This document shows positions 8,348-17,150 of a DNA stretch of 64,000 bases, one piece after another. A model generated the notes under the pieces. That model had not been told where the DNA came from and did not search any database. It saw only the letters and a program-made list of their open reading frames with translations. This DNA comes from Parvularcula sp964219355 (GTDB taxonomy: Bacteria > Pseudomonadota > Alphaproteobacteria > Caulobacterales > Parvularculaceae). Where the stretch lies: positions 434,001-498,000 of the forward strand of contig CAXPOZ010000001.1 in the NCBI GenBank assembly GCA_964219355.1, given 5' to 3'. Position 1 is the first letter of the stretch. Every line of letters begins with the position of its first letter. A program made the translations under genes and the position numbers.

Positions 8348-9607
8348 TTAATAATTCGCAAAATCGACATTCAGACCGACCGAGCGAAGCTCGGCGATAA
8401 TCCTGTCCATATGATCGGCATCCGTGGCTTCCACGGAGATGTCGAGATAGGTCTGTTTGGCGGGCAGATCATTGAAGATCTTGTGATAGGCAACATCGAT
8501 GATATTGCCGTCCGCGCGCGTGATCGCATCGGACACAATGGAAAGCTGTCCGGGTACGTCAATCAGCTCGATCCTGAGCCGGGCCAGCCGACGATGGCGC
8601 GCAAGATCACGCATCAGCACGCCGGAGACGAGCCGCGTATCGATATTCCCGCCACAGATGATGCTGCCAACTTTCTTGCCGCGAAAAAGCCCGCGATGCG
8701 CCATGACAGCGGCGAGGCCCGCAGCGCCCGCCCCTTCGGCGAGCGTTTTCTGGGTGTTGAGAAGGAGGCAGAGCGCCGTCTCAAGCTGGGCTTCCTCGAC
8801 CGTCACGATCTCATCGACATATTCGGCGATGATCCGCCGGGTGAGTTGGCCAGGTTCGGAAACCGCGATGCCTTCCGCCAGCGTGCTGCCGCCACAAGGG
8901 CGGTCCGTCTTGCGGATGGCGTTCAGCATGCTTGGGTACAGGGCCGCCTGTACCCCGACGACCTTGAGGTCAGGCTTGATCCGTTTCCCGATGACAGCCG
9001 TGCCAGCCGCAAGCCCGCCGCCGCCGATAGGAACAACGACAACGTCGAGATCCGGCACAGCGGCCAGCATTTCGGAGATGACCGTCCCCTGACCGCATGC
9101 GACATGCGGGTCATCGAAAGGATGAACCATGATCTCGCCGGTCTCGCCCGCGCGAGTGGCTGCGGCTTTACTGGCAGCGTCGTAATTGTCCCCCTCAAGA
9201 ACGATATCCGCGCCGAGCGCGCGCGTCTCTTCGACTTTCACGGATGGCGTCCGGCGCGGCATGAAAATACACGCCTTCACCCCGAGCAGTGCCGCATGGC
9301 GGGCAAGGCCTTGCGCGTGATTACCGGCTGAGGCCGCGATCACCCCGCGGGCGCGTTCCTCATCAGAGAGAGACAGGAGCTTGGCGAGCGCGCCGCGTTC
9401 TTTGAAACTGTTCGTATATTGCTGGTTCTCGAATTTGAGATAGAGCTCCGTTCCCGTCAGGGCAGAGAGTTTTGGCGCGTGAAGGCAGGGCGTCACCGAA
9501 ATCTCGTCCCAGGCGGGATCCGCCCGGCTCGAGATGGCTTCGACTTCCCGTTCAGAGATGCCGAAGGGCGATACGTCGCCCTCACATTCTGGCGCCGTCA
9601 CACTCAT
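8348..9607 (-). CDS. ilvA: Threonine ammonia-lyase (threonine dehydratase)
   Basis: The 419-residue PLP enzyme has the lysine motif NSFKERGAL (about residue 68), the phosphate-binding glycine loop VPIGGGGLAAG and, after residue 330, one C-terminal ACT-like regulatory region (IELIDVPGQLSIVSDAI). It deaminates threonine to 2-oxobutanoate, the first step specific to isoleucine. Length matches the short one-ACT form rather than the 510-residue E. coli form. Its start overlaps the ilvN stop by ATGA; leuA follows after 16 nt. Confidence 0.93.
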   Translation of the reverse strand: MSVTAPECEGDVSPFGISEREVEAISSRADPAWDEISVTPCLHAPKLSALTGTELYLKFENQQYTNSFKERGALAKLLSLSDEERARGVIAASAGNHAQGLARHAALLGVKACIFMPRRTPSVKVEETRALGADIVLEGDNYDAASKAAATRAGETGEIMVHPFDDPHVACGQGTVISEMLAAVPDLDVVVVPIGGGGLAAGTAVIGKRIKPDLKVVGVQAALYPSMLNAIRKTDRPCGGSTLAEGIAVSEPGQLTRRIIAEYVDEIVTVEEAQLETALCLLLNTQKTLAEGAGAAGLAAVMAHRGLFRGKKVGSIICGGNIDTRLVSGVLMRDLARHRRLARLRIELIDVPGQLSIVSDAITRADGNIIDVAYHKIFNDLPAKQTYLDISVEATDADHMDRIIAELRSVGLNVDFANY

Positions 9608-9894
9608 AAGACAACCTCTGTATGCGGGATTTCCTTGAACATGCTGGGCCGCACGCGGCTACGCTGCTCCAGCTTGACGGAGCGGACATTGACCAGCCGT
9701 TCGATCTGACGGCGGAGTGTTTCGATCTTCCGTTCTCCATAAGGCGAGACCTGCACCCAGGTCTTTGCCCCATCGCCGGATTCCTCGACCAGCAGGCAAC
9801 GGACAAACCAGCCGCGCTGTTCGATGACGGTCCAGATACGGCGCAGCGTACCGTTCACATTTTCTGTCTCGATATTTAGCGTCTCGATGCTCAT
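9604..9894 (-). CDS. ilvN: Acetolactate synthase small (regulatory) subunit, short form
   Basis: A 96-residue single ACT-domain protein; the segment TLRRIWTVIEQRGWFVRCLLVEE resembles the short IlvM/IlvN subunits of enterobacteria rather than the ~165-residue IlvH common in alphaproteobacteria. It would bind the catalytic subunit encoded immediately upstream and confer valine control and full activity. It overlaps ilvB by 4 nt at its start and ilvA by 4 nt at its end. The choice of symbol ilvN over ilvM is by length only. Confidence 0.85.
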   Translation of the reverse strand: MSIETLNIETENVNGTLRRIWTVIEQRGWFVRCLLVEESGDGAKTWVQVSPYGERKIETLRRQIERLVNVRSVKLEQRSRVRPSMFKEIPHTEVVL

Positions 9895-11585
9895 TTGGAT
9901 GTCTCCAGCATTTCAGCATTGGTGGCCCCGGGCGGGACGAGCGGCCAGACATTATCAGCAGGGTCGATCACGACATGGCAGAGGATCGGCCCATCGGCCT
10001 GCAAGAGGCGGTCGATCGCGCCGGATACTTCATCACGCTTCGTGATCGTGAAGCCTTCGATGCCGAAGGCCTGCGCCACAACGGCAAAGTCAGGATTATC
10101 GGAAAGATCGACTTCGGAGTAATTCTCTTCAAAGAACAGCTCCTGCCACTGACGAACCATGCCGAGACGAGAATTGTTGATGACCACGATCTTGACCGGG
10201 ATCTGGTAGCGGCGAATGGTGGCGAGCTCCTGCACATTCATCATGAAGCCGCCATCGCCCGAAATCGAAACGACGGTTGCGGACGGCTCTGACATTTTCG
10301 CGCCCATGGCGGTGGGCAGAGAGAAGCCCATGGAGCCGAGGCCCCCGCTCGTCAGATGCGCCTGCGGCCGGGAGAAACGGCAATGCTGGGCAATCCACAT
10401 CTGGTGCTGGCCGACATCGGCGACCCCGACGAAATCATCTCCGGCAGCCTCGGATAATTGCTTGAGGAAGGCGGGTGCGAAAATCCCCTCGCCCGGCGCA
10501 TCATAGCGCGGGGCGGAGGCTTCCCGCTCAGCGTAACAGCTCGCGCACCATTCTACGACATCGCATGGTCCGGGATTGAACCCCGTGACACTGTCCTTCA
10601 GCTCTCCGGGCACGGCGATATTCGCGTCCCGCAATTTGCTGATCTCGGAGATGTCGCGGTCAAAATGAATGACCCGCGCCTCAGGCGCAAAGCCGTTGAG
10701 GCGGCCCGTCGCGCGGTCATCAAAACGAGCGCCGACAACGATCAGGAGGTCCGTGGACTGAACGGCGAGATTGGCCGCCCGTGAGCCATGCATGCCCAGC
10801 ATGCCAAGGAATTGCTCGTGACCGGTCGGCAGGACGCCTTGCGCTTGCAGTGTCGCGACAGCCGGAAGGCCGGTTTCCTCAACGACCCGGCGGACATCCT
10901 CAGTCGCGCCACTACGGACGATGCCGCCGCCAAGATAAAAGAGCGGCCGCTTGGCAGATCGCACCGCTTCGCGGGCGGCGTCCAGCACGGAAACATCCGT
11001 GGGCAGTTTTTCGCGCGGCATTGGCGGGGTGATCGACACATCCGCCGTCGCCAGCTGGATGTCTTTGGGAATATCGACCAGCACCGGCCCCGGCCGCCCC
11101 TCTTCGGCGATCCGGAAGGCTTCTGCGATAATCTCCGGCAATTCTGCGGCATTACGGACGATATAGGAGTGCTTCACGACCGGCATAGTGACGCCGAACG
11201 TGTCGATCTCCTGAAAAGCATCCGTGCCCATCACGGCCTCGGCGACCTGTCCCGTAATGGCGACCATCGGCACCGAGTCCATGAAGGCATCGGCGATCCC
11301 GGTGACGAGATTGGTCGCCCCCGGACCACTTGTGGCAAAGCAGACGCCAGCTTTCCCTGTCATGCGTGACCAGCCGGCCGCCGCAAATGCCGCCCCCTGC
11401 TCATGCCGACAGAGAATGTGTTTGAGTGAAGAGCCCGGCAGGGCGTCATAAACCGGCATGATCGCGCCGCCCGGGTAACCGAAGACGGTGGTTACCCCTT
11501 GTGCTTCCAGTGCACGTACGACCAGATCGGCGCCGCGCAATATTTCGGGTGCCGGGGTCGGGGCCTGGGCGGTTGCCGTGTTCAT
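9891..11585 (-). CDS. ilvB: Acetolactate synthase large (catalytic) subunit
   Basis: The 564-residue ThDP enzyme has the FAD/ThDP family layout: FGYPGGAIMPVYDAL, the catalytic glutamate in CRHEQGAAFAA (about residue 62), and the ThDP-Mg motif GDGGFMMNVQELATI...VINN in the C-terminal third. It joins two pyruvates, or pyruvate and 2-oxobutanoate, to acetohydroxy acids for valine/leucine and isoleucine. The start is 45 nt after ilvC, the largest gap in this operon, with GGAGCGATCA upstream; the end overlaps ilvN by ATGA. Confidence 0.95.
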   Translation of the reverse strand: MNTATAQAPTPAPEILRGADLVVRALEAQGVTTVFGYPGGAIMPVYDALPGSSLKHILCRHEQGAAFAAAGWSRMTGKAGVCFATSGPGATNLVTGIADAFMDSVPMVAITGQVAEAVMGTDAFQEIDTFGVTMPVVKHSYIVRNAAELPEIIAEAFRIAEEGRPGPVLVDIPKDIQLATADVSITPPMPREKLPTDVSVLDAAREAVRSAKRPLFYLGGGIVRSGATEDVRRVVEETGLPAVATLQAQGVLPTGHEQFLGMLGMHGSRAANLAVQSTDLLIVVGARFDDRATGRLNGFAPEARVIHFDRDISEISKLRDANIAVPGELKDSVTGFNPGPCDVVEWCASCYAEREASAPRYDAPGEGIFAPAFLKQLSEAAGDDFVGVADVGQHQMWIAQHCRFSRPQAHLTSGGLGSMGFSLPTAMGAKMSEPSATVVSISGDGGFMMNVQELATIRRYQIPVKIVVINNSRLGMVRQWQELFFEENYSEVDLSDNPDFAVVAQAFGIEGFTITKRDEVSGAIDRLLQADGPILCHVVIDPADNVWPLVPPGATNAEMLETSK

Positions 11586-11630
11586 TGTGATCGCTCCTGT
11601 CGGATCTCTTCAGGGGTTAAGGGTTAGTCT

Positions 11631-12653
11631 TCAGTCACCGGAATTGTTTTTGTCGCCGCCGAGCCATGTCATCATGGAACGCATCCGGTCGCCGACTTTC
11701 TCCATATCGTGCTCCGTTTTCTGACGAAGCATGGAGCTGTAGCGGGCCTTTCCGGCCTGGTTCTCCAGAATCCAGTCATTGGCAAAAGTACCACTGCGGA
11801 TCTCGTCGAGGACATCTTTCATCTTCGCCTTGGCATCCGCATTCACAACACGGGGGCCAGAGCGCAGATCGCCGAAGGTCGCCGTCTCGGAGATGAACTC
11901 ATACATCTTCTTCATGCCGCCTTCGTGAAGGAGGTCGACGATGAGTTTGAGCTCGTGGAAGCACTCATAATAGGCAAGCTCGGAAGGGTAGCCCGCCTCA
12001 ACGAGGGTTTCGTAGCCGGCGATGATCAGCTCCGTGACGCCGCCACAAAGAACCGCCTGCTCGCCGAAGAGATCGGTTTCGGTCTCATCACGAAAGGTCG
12101 TCTCAAAGATCGCCGCAGCCGTGCCGCCAAGGCCATCCGCATAGGAAAGAGCGCGCTGGGTCGCTTCGCCTGACGCATCCTGCTCGACCGCGAAGAGGCA
12201 GGGCACGCCGCGCCCGCGCTGATATTCACGGCGGACCAGATCGCCCGGCCCCTTGGGCGCCACCATGATGACATCGACATCTTTGGGCGGGCGAACCTGA
12301 CCATAGATCACGGAAAAACCATGCGCGAACATCAGAGTCTTGCCCGCCGACAGATTGGGGGCGACGTGATTTTCAAAGATCTCCTTATGCGCCATATCCG
12401 GTGCGGTCAGGGCGATGAAATCGGCTTCTTTTGCAGCACTCGCAATGTCGAGCACGCGGAAGCCGTCTTCTTCTGCCAGCTGATGGCTTTTGCCGCCCTT
12501 ACGTGCGCCGATGATGACGTCGAACCCGCTTTCGCGCAGGTTCTGGGCATGGGCACGGCCCTGGCTGCCATAGCCGACAATCGCGATCGTCTTGTCCGTC
12601 AGCGTGCCGGGTTTGACATCGTCTTTGGTGAAAACGCGAAGCTCTTCGCTCAT
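11631..12653 (-). CDS. ilvC: Ketol-acid reductoisomerase
   Basis: 340 residues, class I length. The N-terminal Rossmann site is GYGSQGRAHAQNLRESG (about residues 27-43), and the knotted C-terminal domain has the Mg-binding acidic motifs around ETDLFGEQAVLCGG and YECFHELKLIVDL. It converts acetohydroxy acids to dihydroxy acids with NADPH and Mg2+. The start overlaps the ilvD stop by ATGA, so the second and third steps of the pathway are translationally coupled. Confidence 0.95.
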   Translation of the reverse strand: MSEELRVFTKDDVKPGTLTDKTIAIVGYGSQGRAHAQNLRESGFDVIIGARKGGKSHQLAEEDGFRVLDIASAAKEADFIALTAPDMAHKEIFENHVAPNLSAGKTLMFAHGFSVIYGQVRPPKDVDVIMVAPKGPGDLVRREYQRGRGVPCLFAVEQDASGEATQRALSYADGLGGTAAAIFETTFRDETETDLFGEQAVLCGGVTELIIAGYETLVEAGYPSELAYYECFHELKLIVDLLHEGGMKKMYEFISETATFGDLRSGPRVVNADAKAKMKDVLDEIRSGTFANDWILENQAGKARYSSMLRQKTEHDMEKVGDRMRSMMTWLGGDKNNSGD

Positions 12654-14308
12654 CCTTTTTTCTCCTGAAGGGTGACGGCACCACGCGATGCAGAGCCGAC
12701 GAGTTTGGCAAATTTATCGAAAACACCGCCGTAGGATTTTTGCGGGCGCACGGTCATCTCGGCCCGGCGCTCCTCCCACGGAATATCTGCATCGATACGG
12801 CGGGATGCCGGATCGATTGAAATCATGTCGCCATCTTTGAGATAAGCGAGCGGGCCGCCAGCGGCCGCCTCCGGGCTTGCATGACCGATGACATAGCCGT
12901 GACTTGCGCCCGAGAAACGCCCATCCGTGATGAGCGCAACATCGCCCGCGAGCCCCTGCCCGGCCAAGGCTGCCGTGACAGCCAGCATCTCGCGCATGCC
13001 GGGGCCGCCTTTCGGTCCCTCATAACGGATGACCACGACGTCACCGGATTTGATGCCGCCTGACTGCACTTCGGCAAAGCAGTCTTCTTCACAATCAAAG
13101 ACCCGTGCGGGACCGGAGAAGGCACGATCCGCGTAGCCGGACGTCTTCAGCACCGCGCCTTCCGGCGCCACATCGCCGTAGAGAATGCGGATGCCGCCGG
13201 TTTCCTTGACCGGTTTGTCGACGGTCCAGATGACGTCCTGACCCGGCGTTTCTTCAGCTTCTGCAAGCTCTTCAAACAATGTCCGTCCTGTGACGGTCAT
13301 TGTGTCCTCGAGCAGGCCTGCTTCTTTGAGGCGCGCGCCGAAGAGCCGACAGCCGCCAGCCTCAGACATGTCCTGCGCCAGATACCGTCCGCCGGGCTTG
13401 AGGTCCGTGATCACCGGGACTTCGCGTGACAGCTCATCGAAAATATCAATGTCGAAATCGACGCCGGCTTCTGCCGCAATGGCCGCCAAATGCAGCACTG
13501 CATTTGTTGACCCGCCGGAGGCAACAACGGCCGTTACAGCATTGCGCAGGCTTGCCGGTGTGATCAGGGAACGGATCGACGTGCCTAGGGCCTGACGACC
13601 TGCTAGCAGACCAACCGCATGGGCAACGCCCGGCTTGTCAGGATGGACAGCGGGCACATCGCCTGCGCCCATCGGCGCGACACCGAGGAAGGCCAAAGCC
13701 ATCGCCATCGTGTTGGCCGTGAACTGGCCGCCGCAGGCACCTGCGCCCGGACAGGCCTTTTCCTCAACAGCCTTCAGGCCTGCATCATCGATATCGCCCT
13801 TGGCGTGCTGGCCGACGGCCTCGAAGACATCCTGAATGGAAAGATCGCGGTCCCCCAGACGGCCCTTGCCGATCGTCCCGCCATAAAGCACCGCCCCCGG
13901 AATATCGAGACGCGCCAGCGCCATGGCGGCGGCTGGAATGGTCTTGTCACAGCCAACCAGAATGACGGCGGCATCGAGGGCATGCCCGCGCACACAGAGC
14001 TCAATCGAGTCAGCGATAACCTCCCGACTGATGAGCGACGCGCGCATGCCGTCGTGCCCCATGGAGATCCCGTCCGTGACGACCGGTGCGCCAAATTCAA
14101 ATGGCACCGCACCGCCTTCGCGAATGCCGTCACAAAGGGGACCGGCCAAGGTCCGCAAATGCATGTTGCAGGGCATGACTGAGGAATAAGTGCTGACGAC
14201 CGCGACCATCGGCTTTTCGAAATCGGCATCGGTCAGCCCCGTCCCCCGGAGCATGGCTCGGGCGGCGGCTTTCTGAGGCCCTTTAGTGATCGCATCGCTG
14301 CGTTTCAT
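12650..14308 (-). CDS. ilvD: Dihydroxy-acid dehydratase
   Basis: The 552-residue IlvD/Edd enzyme has the Fe-S cysteines in PCNMHLRTL, VGCDKTIPAAAMAL and GACGGQFTANTMAMA. It dehydrates 2,3-dihydroxy-isovalerate and -methylvalerate to the 2-oxo acids. It is the first structural gene of the operon, starting only 17 nt after the attenuator U-tract; no good Shine-Dalgarno is visible before the ATG at 14308, and nearby alternative ATGs run straight into stops. Family proteins are often 555-615 residues, so this is a short but complete member. Confidence 0.95.
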   Translation of the reverse strand: MKRSDAITKGPQKAAARAMLRGTGLTDADFEKPMVAVVSTYSSVMPCNMHLRTLAGPLCDGIREGGAVPFEFGAPVVTDGISMGHDGMRASLISREVIADSIELCVRGHALDAAVILVGCDKTIPAAAMALARLDIPGAVLYGGTIGKGRLGDRDLSIQDVFEAVGQHAKGDIDDAGLKAVEEKACPGAGACGGQFTANTMAMALAFLGVAPMGAGDVPAVHPDKPGVAHAVGLLAGRQALGTSIRSLITPASLRNAVTAVVASGGSTNAVLHLAAIAAEAGVDFDIDIFDELSREVPVITDLKPGGRYLAQDMSEAGGCRLFGARLKEAGLLEDTMTVTGRTLFEELAEAEETPGQDVIWTVDKPVKETGGIRILYGDVAPEGAVLKTSGYADRAFSGPARVFDCEEDCFAEVQSGGIKSGDVVVIRYEGPKGGPGMREMLAVTAALAGQGLAGDVALITDGRFSGASHGYVIGHASPEAAAGGPLAYLKDGDMISIDPASRRIDADIPWEERRAEMTVRPQKSYGGVFDKFAKLVGSASRGAVTLQEKKG

Positions 14309-14324
14309 GTCATCATCGGCGCAT

Positions 14325-14350
14325 AAAAAAAGCTCCCCTTCGGGAGCCTT
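14325..14350 (-). terminator. Transcription attenuator (intrinsic terminator) upstream of ilvD
   Basis: On the minus strand a GCTCCC/GGGAGC stem with a GAAG loop (14332-14347, extended by A-U pairs) is followed directly by seven U residues, and lies between the leader peptide and ilvD. The 5' arm GCTCCC is exactly complementary to GGGAGC at 14385-14390, within the last codons of the leader ORF. A stalled ribosome upstream would leave that segment free to form an antiterminator. The same GGGAGC sequence is the 3' arm of the terminator, so the two structures compete. Confidence 0.9.
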
Positions 14351-14376
14351 GCGAGAACCGTTGGCCGTAGCCCGTC

Positions 14377-14481
14377 TCAGCGCCGCTCCCTCAGGCTGTT
14401 GCTAATAAGAAGAAGTACAAGCGAGACGCCCCGCACAACGCGCAGGCCCGGGAAAACAATGATGTTGAGCGACTGGCTCAT
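14377..14481 (-). CDS. ilv-leu operon leader peptide
   Basis: A 34-residue ORF with ATG at 14481 and TGA at 14377-14379. It contains 15 Ile, Val or Leu residues, including the runs LNIIV (5-9), VV (15-16) and VSLVLLLI (19-26). A purine-rich GAGAGAACCGG precedes the ATG. It ends 27 nt before the terminator stem. This is the expected layout of a branched-chain amino acid attenuation peptide: scarcity of charged tRNA-Ile, -Val or -Leu stalls the ribosome inside the run and lets the nine-gene operon be transcribed. Too short for normal gene finders. Confidence 0.85.
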   Translation of the reverse strand: MSQSLNIIVFPGLRVVRGVSLVLLLISNSLRERR

Positions 14482-14621
14482 TCCGGTTCTCTCTAAATCT
14501 GTTTTGGCCATATAACATATTCAGCTAAAACAGAACCCCTTATTGCCGGAAATATGCCTAAAAAATTGCTACCGCGGCAGAGCCTTGCGAGGACCGATGC
14601 ATTTGCACCACAAACAGGCAG

Positions 14622-14646
14622 GCCCTGTCCCAAAACGGGACAGGGC
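14622..14646. other. Perfect 10-bp hairpin between the ilv leader and a dehydrogenase operon
   Basis: The arms gccctgtccc and gggacagggc are separated by aaaac. The hairpin lies 27 bp downstream of the stop of the minus-strand subunit-3 gene and could protect or terminate its mRNA. No U-tract follows on either strand, so it is not a canonical intrinsic terminator. Confidence 0.4.
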
Positions 14647-14672
14647 GGCAATCGCCTTTAATTCAAGAGAAA

Positions 14673-15410
14673 TCAGCCGAGTGACGGCATTTTGAGGCCG
14701 ATCGATTGAAGGTGAGCCTGCAAATGATCGAGCGCTTCCTGAGAGGGTCCGGGATAAGGACCGGCTGTCGGTTGGTTCCCGCGATAGCCGATATCGGCCA
14801 TCCCCTCGGGCGTTGAGAAGAACGCCCCCATGGTGAGCGACCGGAACCGCCGGATGAATGCGGCGCCCTCCTTCAGCTCGTCTTTTTCCTGACCATAGAC
14901 GGCAACGTCATCGAGGATCGACGCCCTCTCCGCCTCGCTGATCGTAGCAAAGCCCTTCCCGAACCGGTCAATCGAGACCTGCTCGATCCAGGTGAGCCCC
15001 GGCAGGATGATCGCGCGGTCGCGCTGTTGCCCTTCATAGGGCGCGCTGATCCACTCATCGAGGAAGTCCGGCACCCCGACCGCGCTCGCCGATGGGGAAT
15101 GCTCATCCTCCGGAACAAACATATCCGCGAGCGCTGCCGTTACCGCGAGCTGCTTCTCGGTCATCGTCCGCGACCATGTGTTGGCTGGCTGCATGAGATC
15201 AGGGTCGGTGCCGTAAGGCGTGCCGGAGATGTCGGCCGCCTGCCCAAGGCTTGCCCGATGTTTGCTGATCGGACGGGCCGGGATGACCCCGTCATCGAGC
15301 GCGGCCTTTGTCTCTTTCCTGTCGCCGCAGGCTGTCATCGCGGAGGTCGCGACACCGGACATCACCCATTTGATCGTCGTACGGCGGTCAATTTTCTTGT
15401 GCAGGACCAT
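14673..15410 (-). CDS. Gluconate 2-dehydrogenase subunit 3 family protein (Tat/lipoprotein)
   Basis: 245 residues. The N-terminus has a twin arginine (DRRTTIKWVMSG) and a lipobox-like MTAC around residues 25-28, suggesting Tat export and lipid anchoring. The body resembles gluconate 2-dehydrogenase subunit 3: VTAALADMFVPEDEHSPSASAVGVPDFLDEW. In characterised relatives this small subunit binds the GMC-type catalytic subunit, which has no signal of its own, and carries it through Tat. It follows the GMC gene by 2 nt, supporting a complex. This copy is about 50 residues longer than the two paralogues at 27.9 and 30.2 kb. Confidence 0.85.
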   Translation of the reverse strand: MVLHKKIDRRTTIKWVMSGVATSAMTACGDRKETKAALDDGVIPARPISKHRASLGQAADISGTPYGTDPDLMQPANTWSRTMTEKQLAVTAALADMFVPEDEHSPSASAVGVPDFLDEWISAPYEGQQRDRAIILPGLTWIEQVSIDRFGKGFATISEAERASILDDVAVYGQEKDELKEGAAFIRRFRSLTMGAFFSTPEGMADIGYRGNQPTAGPYPGPSQEALDHLQAHLQSIGLKMPSLG

Positions 15411-15412
15411 GA

Positions 15413-17107
15413 TCAGAGCGCCCCCTGCTGCATCTGTTCGACAAGATAATCCGTATTCCGCCAGGCGAGCGCCATGATGGTGAGGGTCGGGTTCTTGTGC
15501 GCCTTTGAGGCAAAGATAGCCCCGTCCATCAGGAAGAGATTATCGACATCCCAGGCCTGACCGAATTCATTGGTCACCGAGCTGCCGGGATCATCACCCA
15601 TCCGGGCGGTCCCGACCTCGTGAATAATCCAGCCGCCCGGCGCGATGGCGTCTTTCGGTGATGGAACATTCGTCGGCACCTCCCCGCCCATGCGGTCGAT
15701 CAGCTCCAGCGTCGTCTTCTGGAAATGCGCCACTTGATTTAATTCGTGGTCGGTATGTTTATAATGGAATTTGAGAACCGGAATGCCGTAATTATCTTTG
15801 AGCTCAGGATCGATCTCGGCATAGCAATGCTCATTGGGGATCATCTCCCCGCGCTGGGCGAACCAGACATAGCTGCCATAATAACGCCGCGCCTCTTCCT
15901 TCAGCTTCGCGCCATAGCCGCCAGCCATTTCGCCATAGCCGCCAACGCCCATATCGGGCTGGCTGAACCCGCCGCCCATTTCATAATGATATCCACGCGG
16001 AAAATCGAGCTTACCCGCTGCCTGCTCAGGATAGAGCCAGAACGGGATATACATGTGGATCCCCATGGCGCCGTCTTCATTATAGCGCGGCCGGTTCTCA
16101 AAGGCCGGGATGCGCGCGCCCATGGAGGCGCCGACCGTGTCCATCAGGTTCCGGCCAACCTGACCCGAAGAGTTCCCCACCCCATCCGGCGCTTGCGCGT
16201 TTTTCGAATTGAGCATGATGCGGGCTGTCTCGCCCGCACTCGCCGCAAGAATGACAATCCGGGCAGGAACGAATTTATGCTCGCCCGATTTCTTGTCGAT
16301 ATACCAGACGCCCTTGGCCTTGCCGTCCTCTCCCATCTCGATCTCATGCACCATGGCATCGGTCGTGATGGTGAGGTTCCCCGTCGCGCGCGCCCAGGGC
16401 AAAAAGGACGTCGTCGTCTGGAAGGCCGCCCCGATGGCGCAGCCTCGTCCGCAGGCGGACGCATAGTAACAGGCCTTCCGCTGATCCAGATCGCGGGTCA
16501 TCACTGCACGGCGGGCCGGAACGCAAGGGATGCCCATATCCGTTGCCGCCGCCTGGATCAGCAGCTCCGGGATGCGGGCCTTGGGCGGGTCATGCAGAAC
16601 ACCTGGCCCTGAATTGGGATGGTTCTCGAGCCCATCATTGCGGCCATAAACACCGACCAGCGCTTCGGTCTTGTCGTAATAAGGCGCGATATCCTCATAA
16701 GTCACAGGCCAGTCGACACCGAGCCCGTCCCGGCTCCGGGGTTTGAAATCATATGGCCCCATACGGAAGGAATTGCGCGCCCAGTGATTGGTCCGCCCCC
16801 CCAGCATACGCGAGCGGTACCAGTAGAACTCTGAACCCTCGCCCCTTGAGTAAGGCTCACCGGGGACTTCCCACCCGCCATCGACCGTCGCATCGTAATA
16901 GCCGAACACCTTATCCTTGGTGCCCGCCCCGCGAAGCGGCGCCTGATGATTAGTGTGCAGCATCGGCGTTTCCGTCAGCGGATCGTAATGCCGCCCCGCT
17001 TCCAGCATCAGGACCTTCACGCCCGCTTTCGTCAGCACATAGGCAGCCATGCCGCCGCCTGCGCCCGACCCGATGACGACAACGTCGTGTTCCGGTTCAG
17101 CCTGCAT
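15413..17107 (-). CDS. GMC-family FAD oxidoreductase (putative glycoside 3-dehydrogenase catalytic subunit)
   Basis: The 564-residue flavoprotein begins with the ADP-binding motif VVVIGSGAGGGMAAYVL and ends with the GMC C-terminal signature HEVGTARMGDDP and SKAHKNPTLTIMALAWR, which hold the catalytic His and His/Asn pair. A cysteine cluster (CYYASACGRGC, about residue 214) resembles the Fe-S ligand region seen in FAD-dependent sugar dehydrogenases. There is no signal peptide, which fits co-export with the partner encoded 2 nt downstream. Its neighbours (DUF1080, TIM-barrel, Gfo/Idh genes) suggest oxidation of a glycoside at C3. The substrate is inferred. Confidence 0.87.
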   Translation of the reverse strand: MQAEPEHDVVVIGSGAGGGMAAYVLTKAGVKVLMLEAGRHYDPLTETPMLHTNHQAPLRGAGTKDKVFGYYDATVDGGWEVPGEPYSRGEGSEFYWYRSRMLGGRTNHWARNSFRMGPYDFKPRSRDGLGVDWPVTYEDIAPYYDKTEALVGVYGRNDGLENHPNSGPGVLHDPPKARIPELLIQAAATDMGIPCVPARRAVMTRDLDQRKACYYASACGRGCAIGAAFQTTTSFLPWARATGNLTITTDAMVHEIEMGEDGKAKGVWYIDKKSGEHKFVPARIVILAASAGETARIMLNSKNAQAPDGVGNSSGQVGRNLMDTVGASMGARIPAFENRPRYNEDGAMGIHMYIPFWLYPEQAAGKLDFPRGYHYEMGGGFSQPDMGVGGYGEMAGGYGAKLKEEARRYYGSYVWFAQRGEMIPNEHCYAEIDPELKDNYGIPVLKFHYKHTDHELNQVAHFQKTTLELIDRMGGEVPTNVPSPKDAIAPGGWIIHEVGTARMGDDPGSSVTNEFGQAWDVDNLFLMDGAIFASKAHKNPTLTIMALAWRNTDYLVEQMQQGAL

Positions 17108-17150
17108 CTCGTCTCTTTTCTCTTATTTTATCAGTAGTCGTATCGGCGGC

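Noticed and set aside
14482..14600. Promoter of the ilv-leu operon
   Set aside because: A promoter must lie here, and TATGTT/TTATAT near 14510 are -10-like, but no -35 hexamer has acceptable spacing, so I do not place it.
15746..16612. 288-codon plus-strand frame
   Set aside because: Antisense shadow of the GMC oxidoreductase; no ribosome site or family resemblance.
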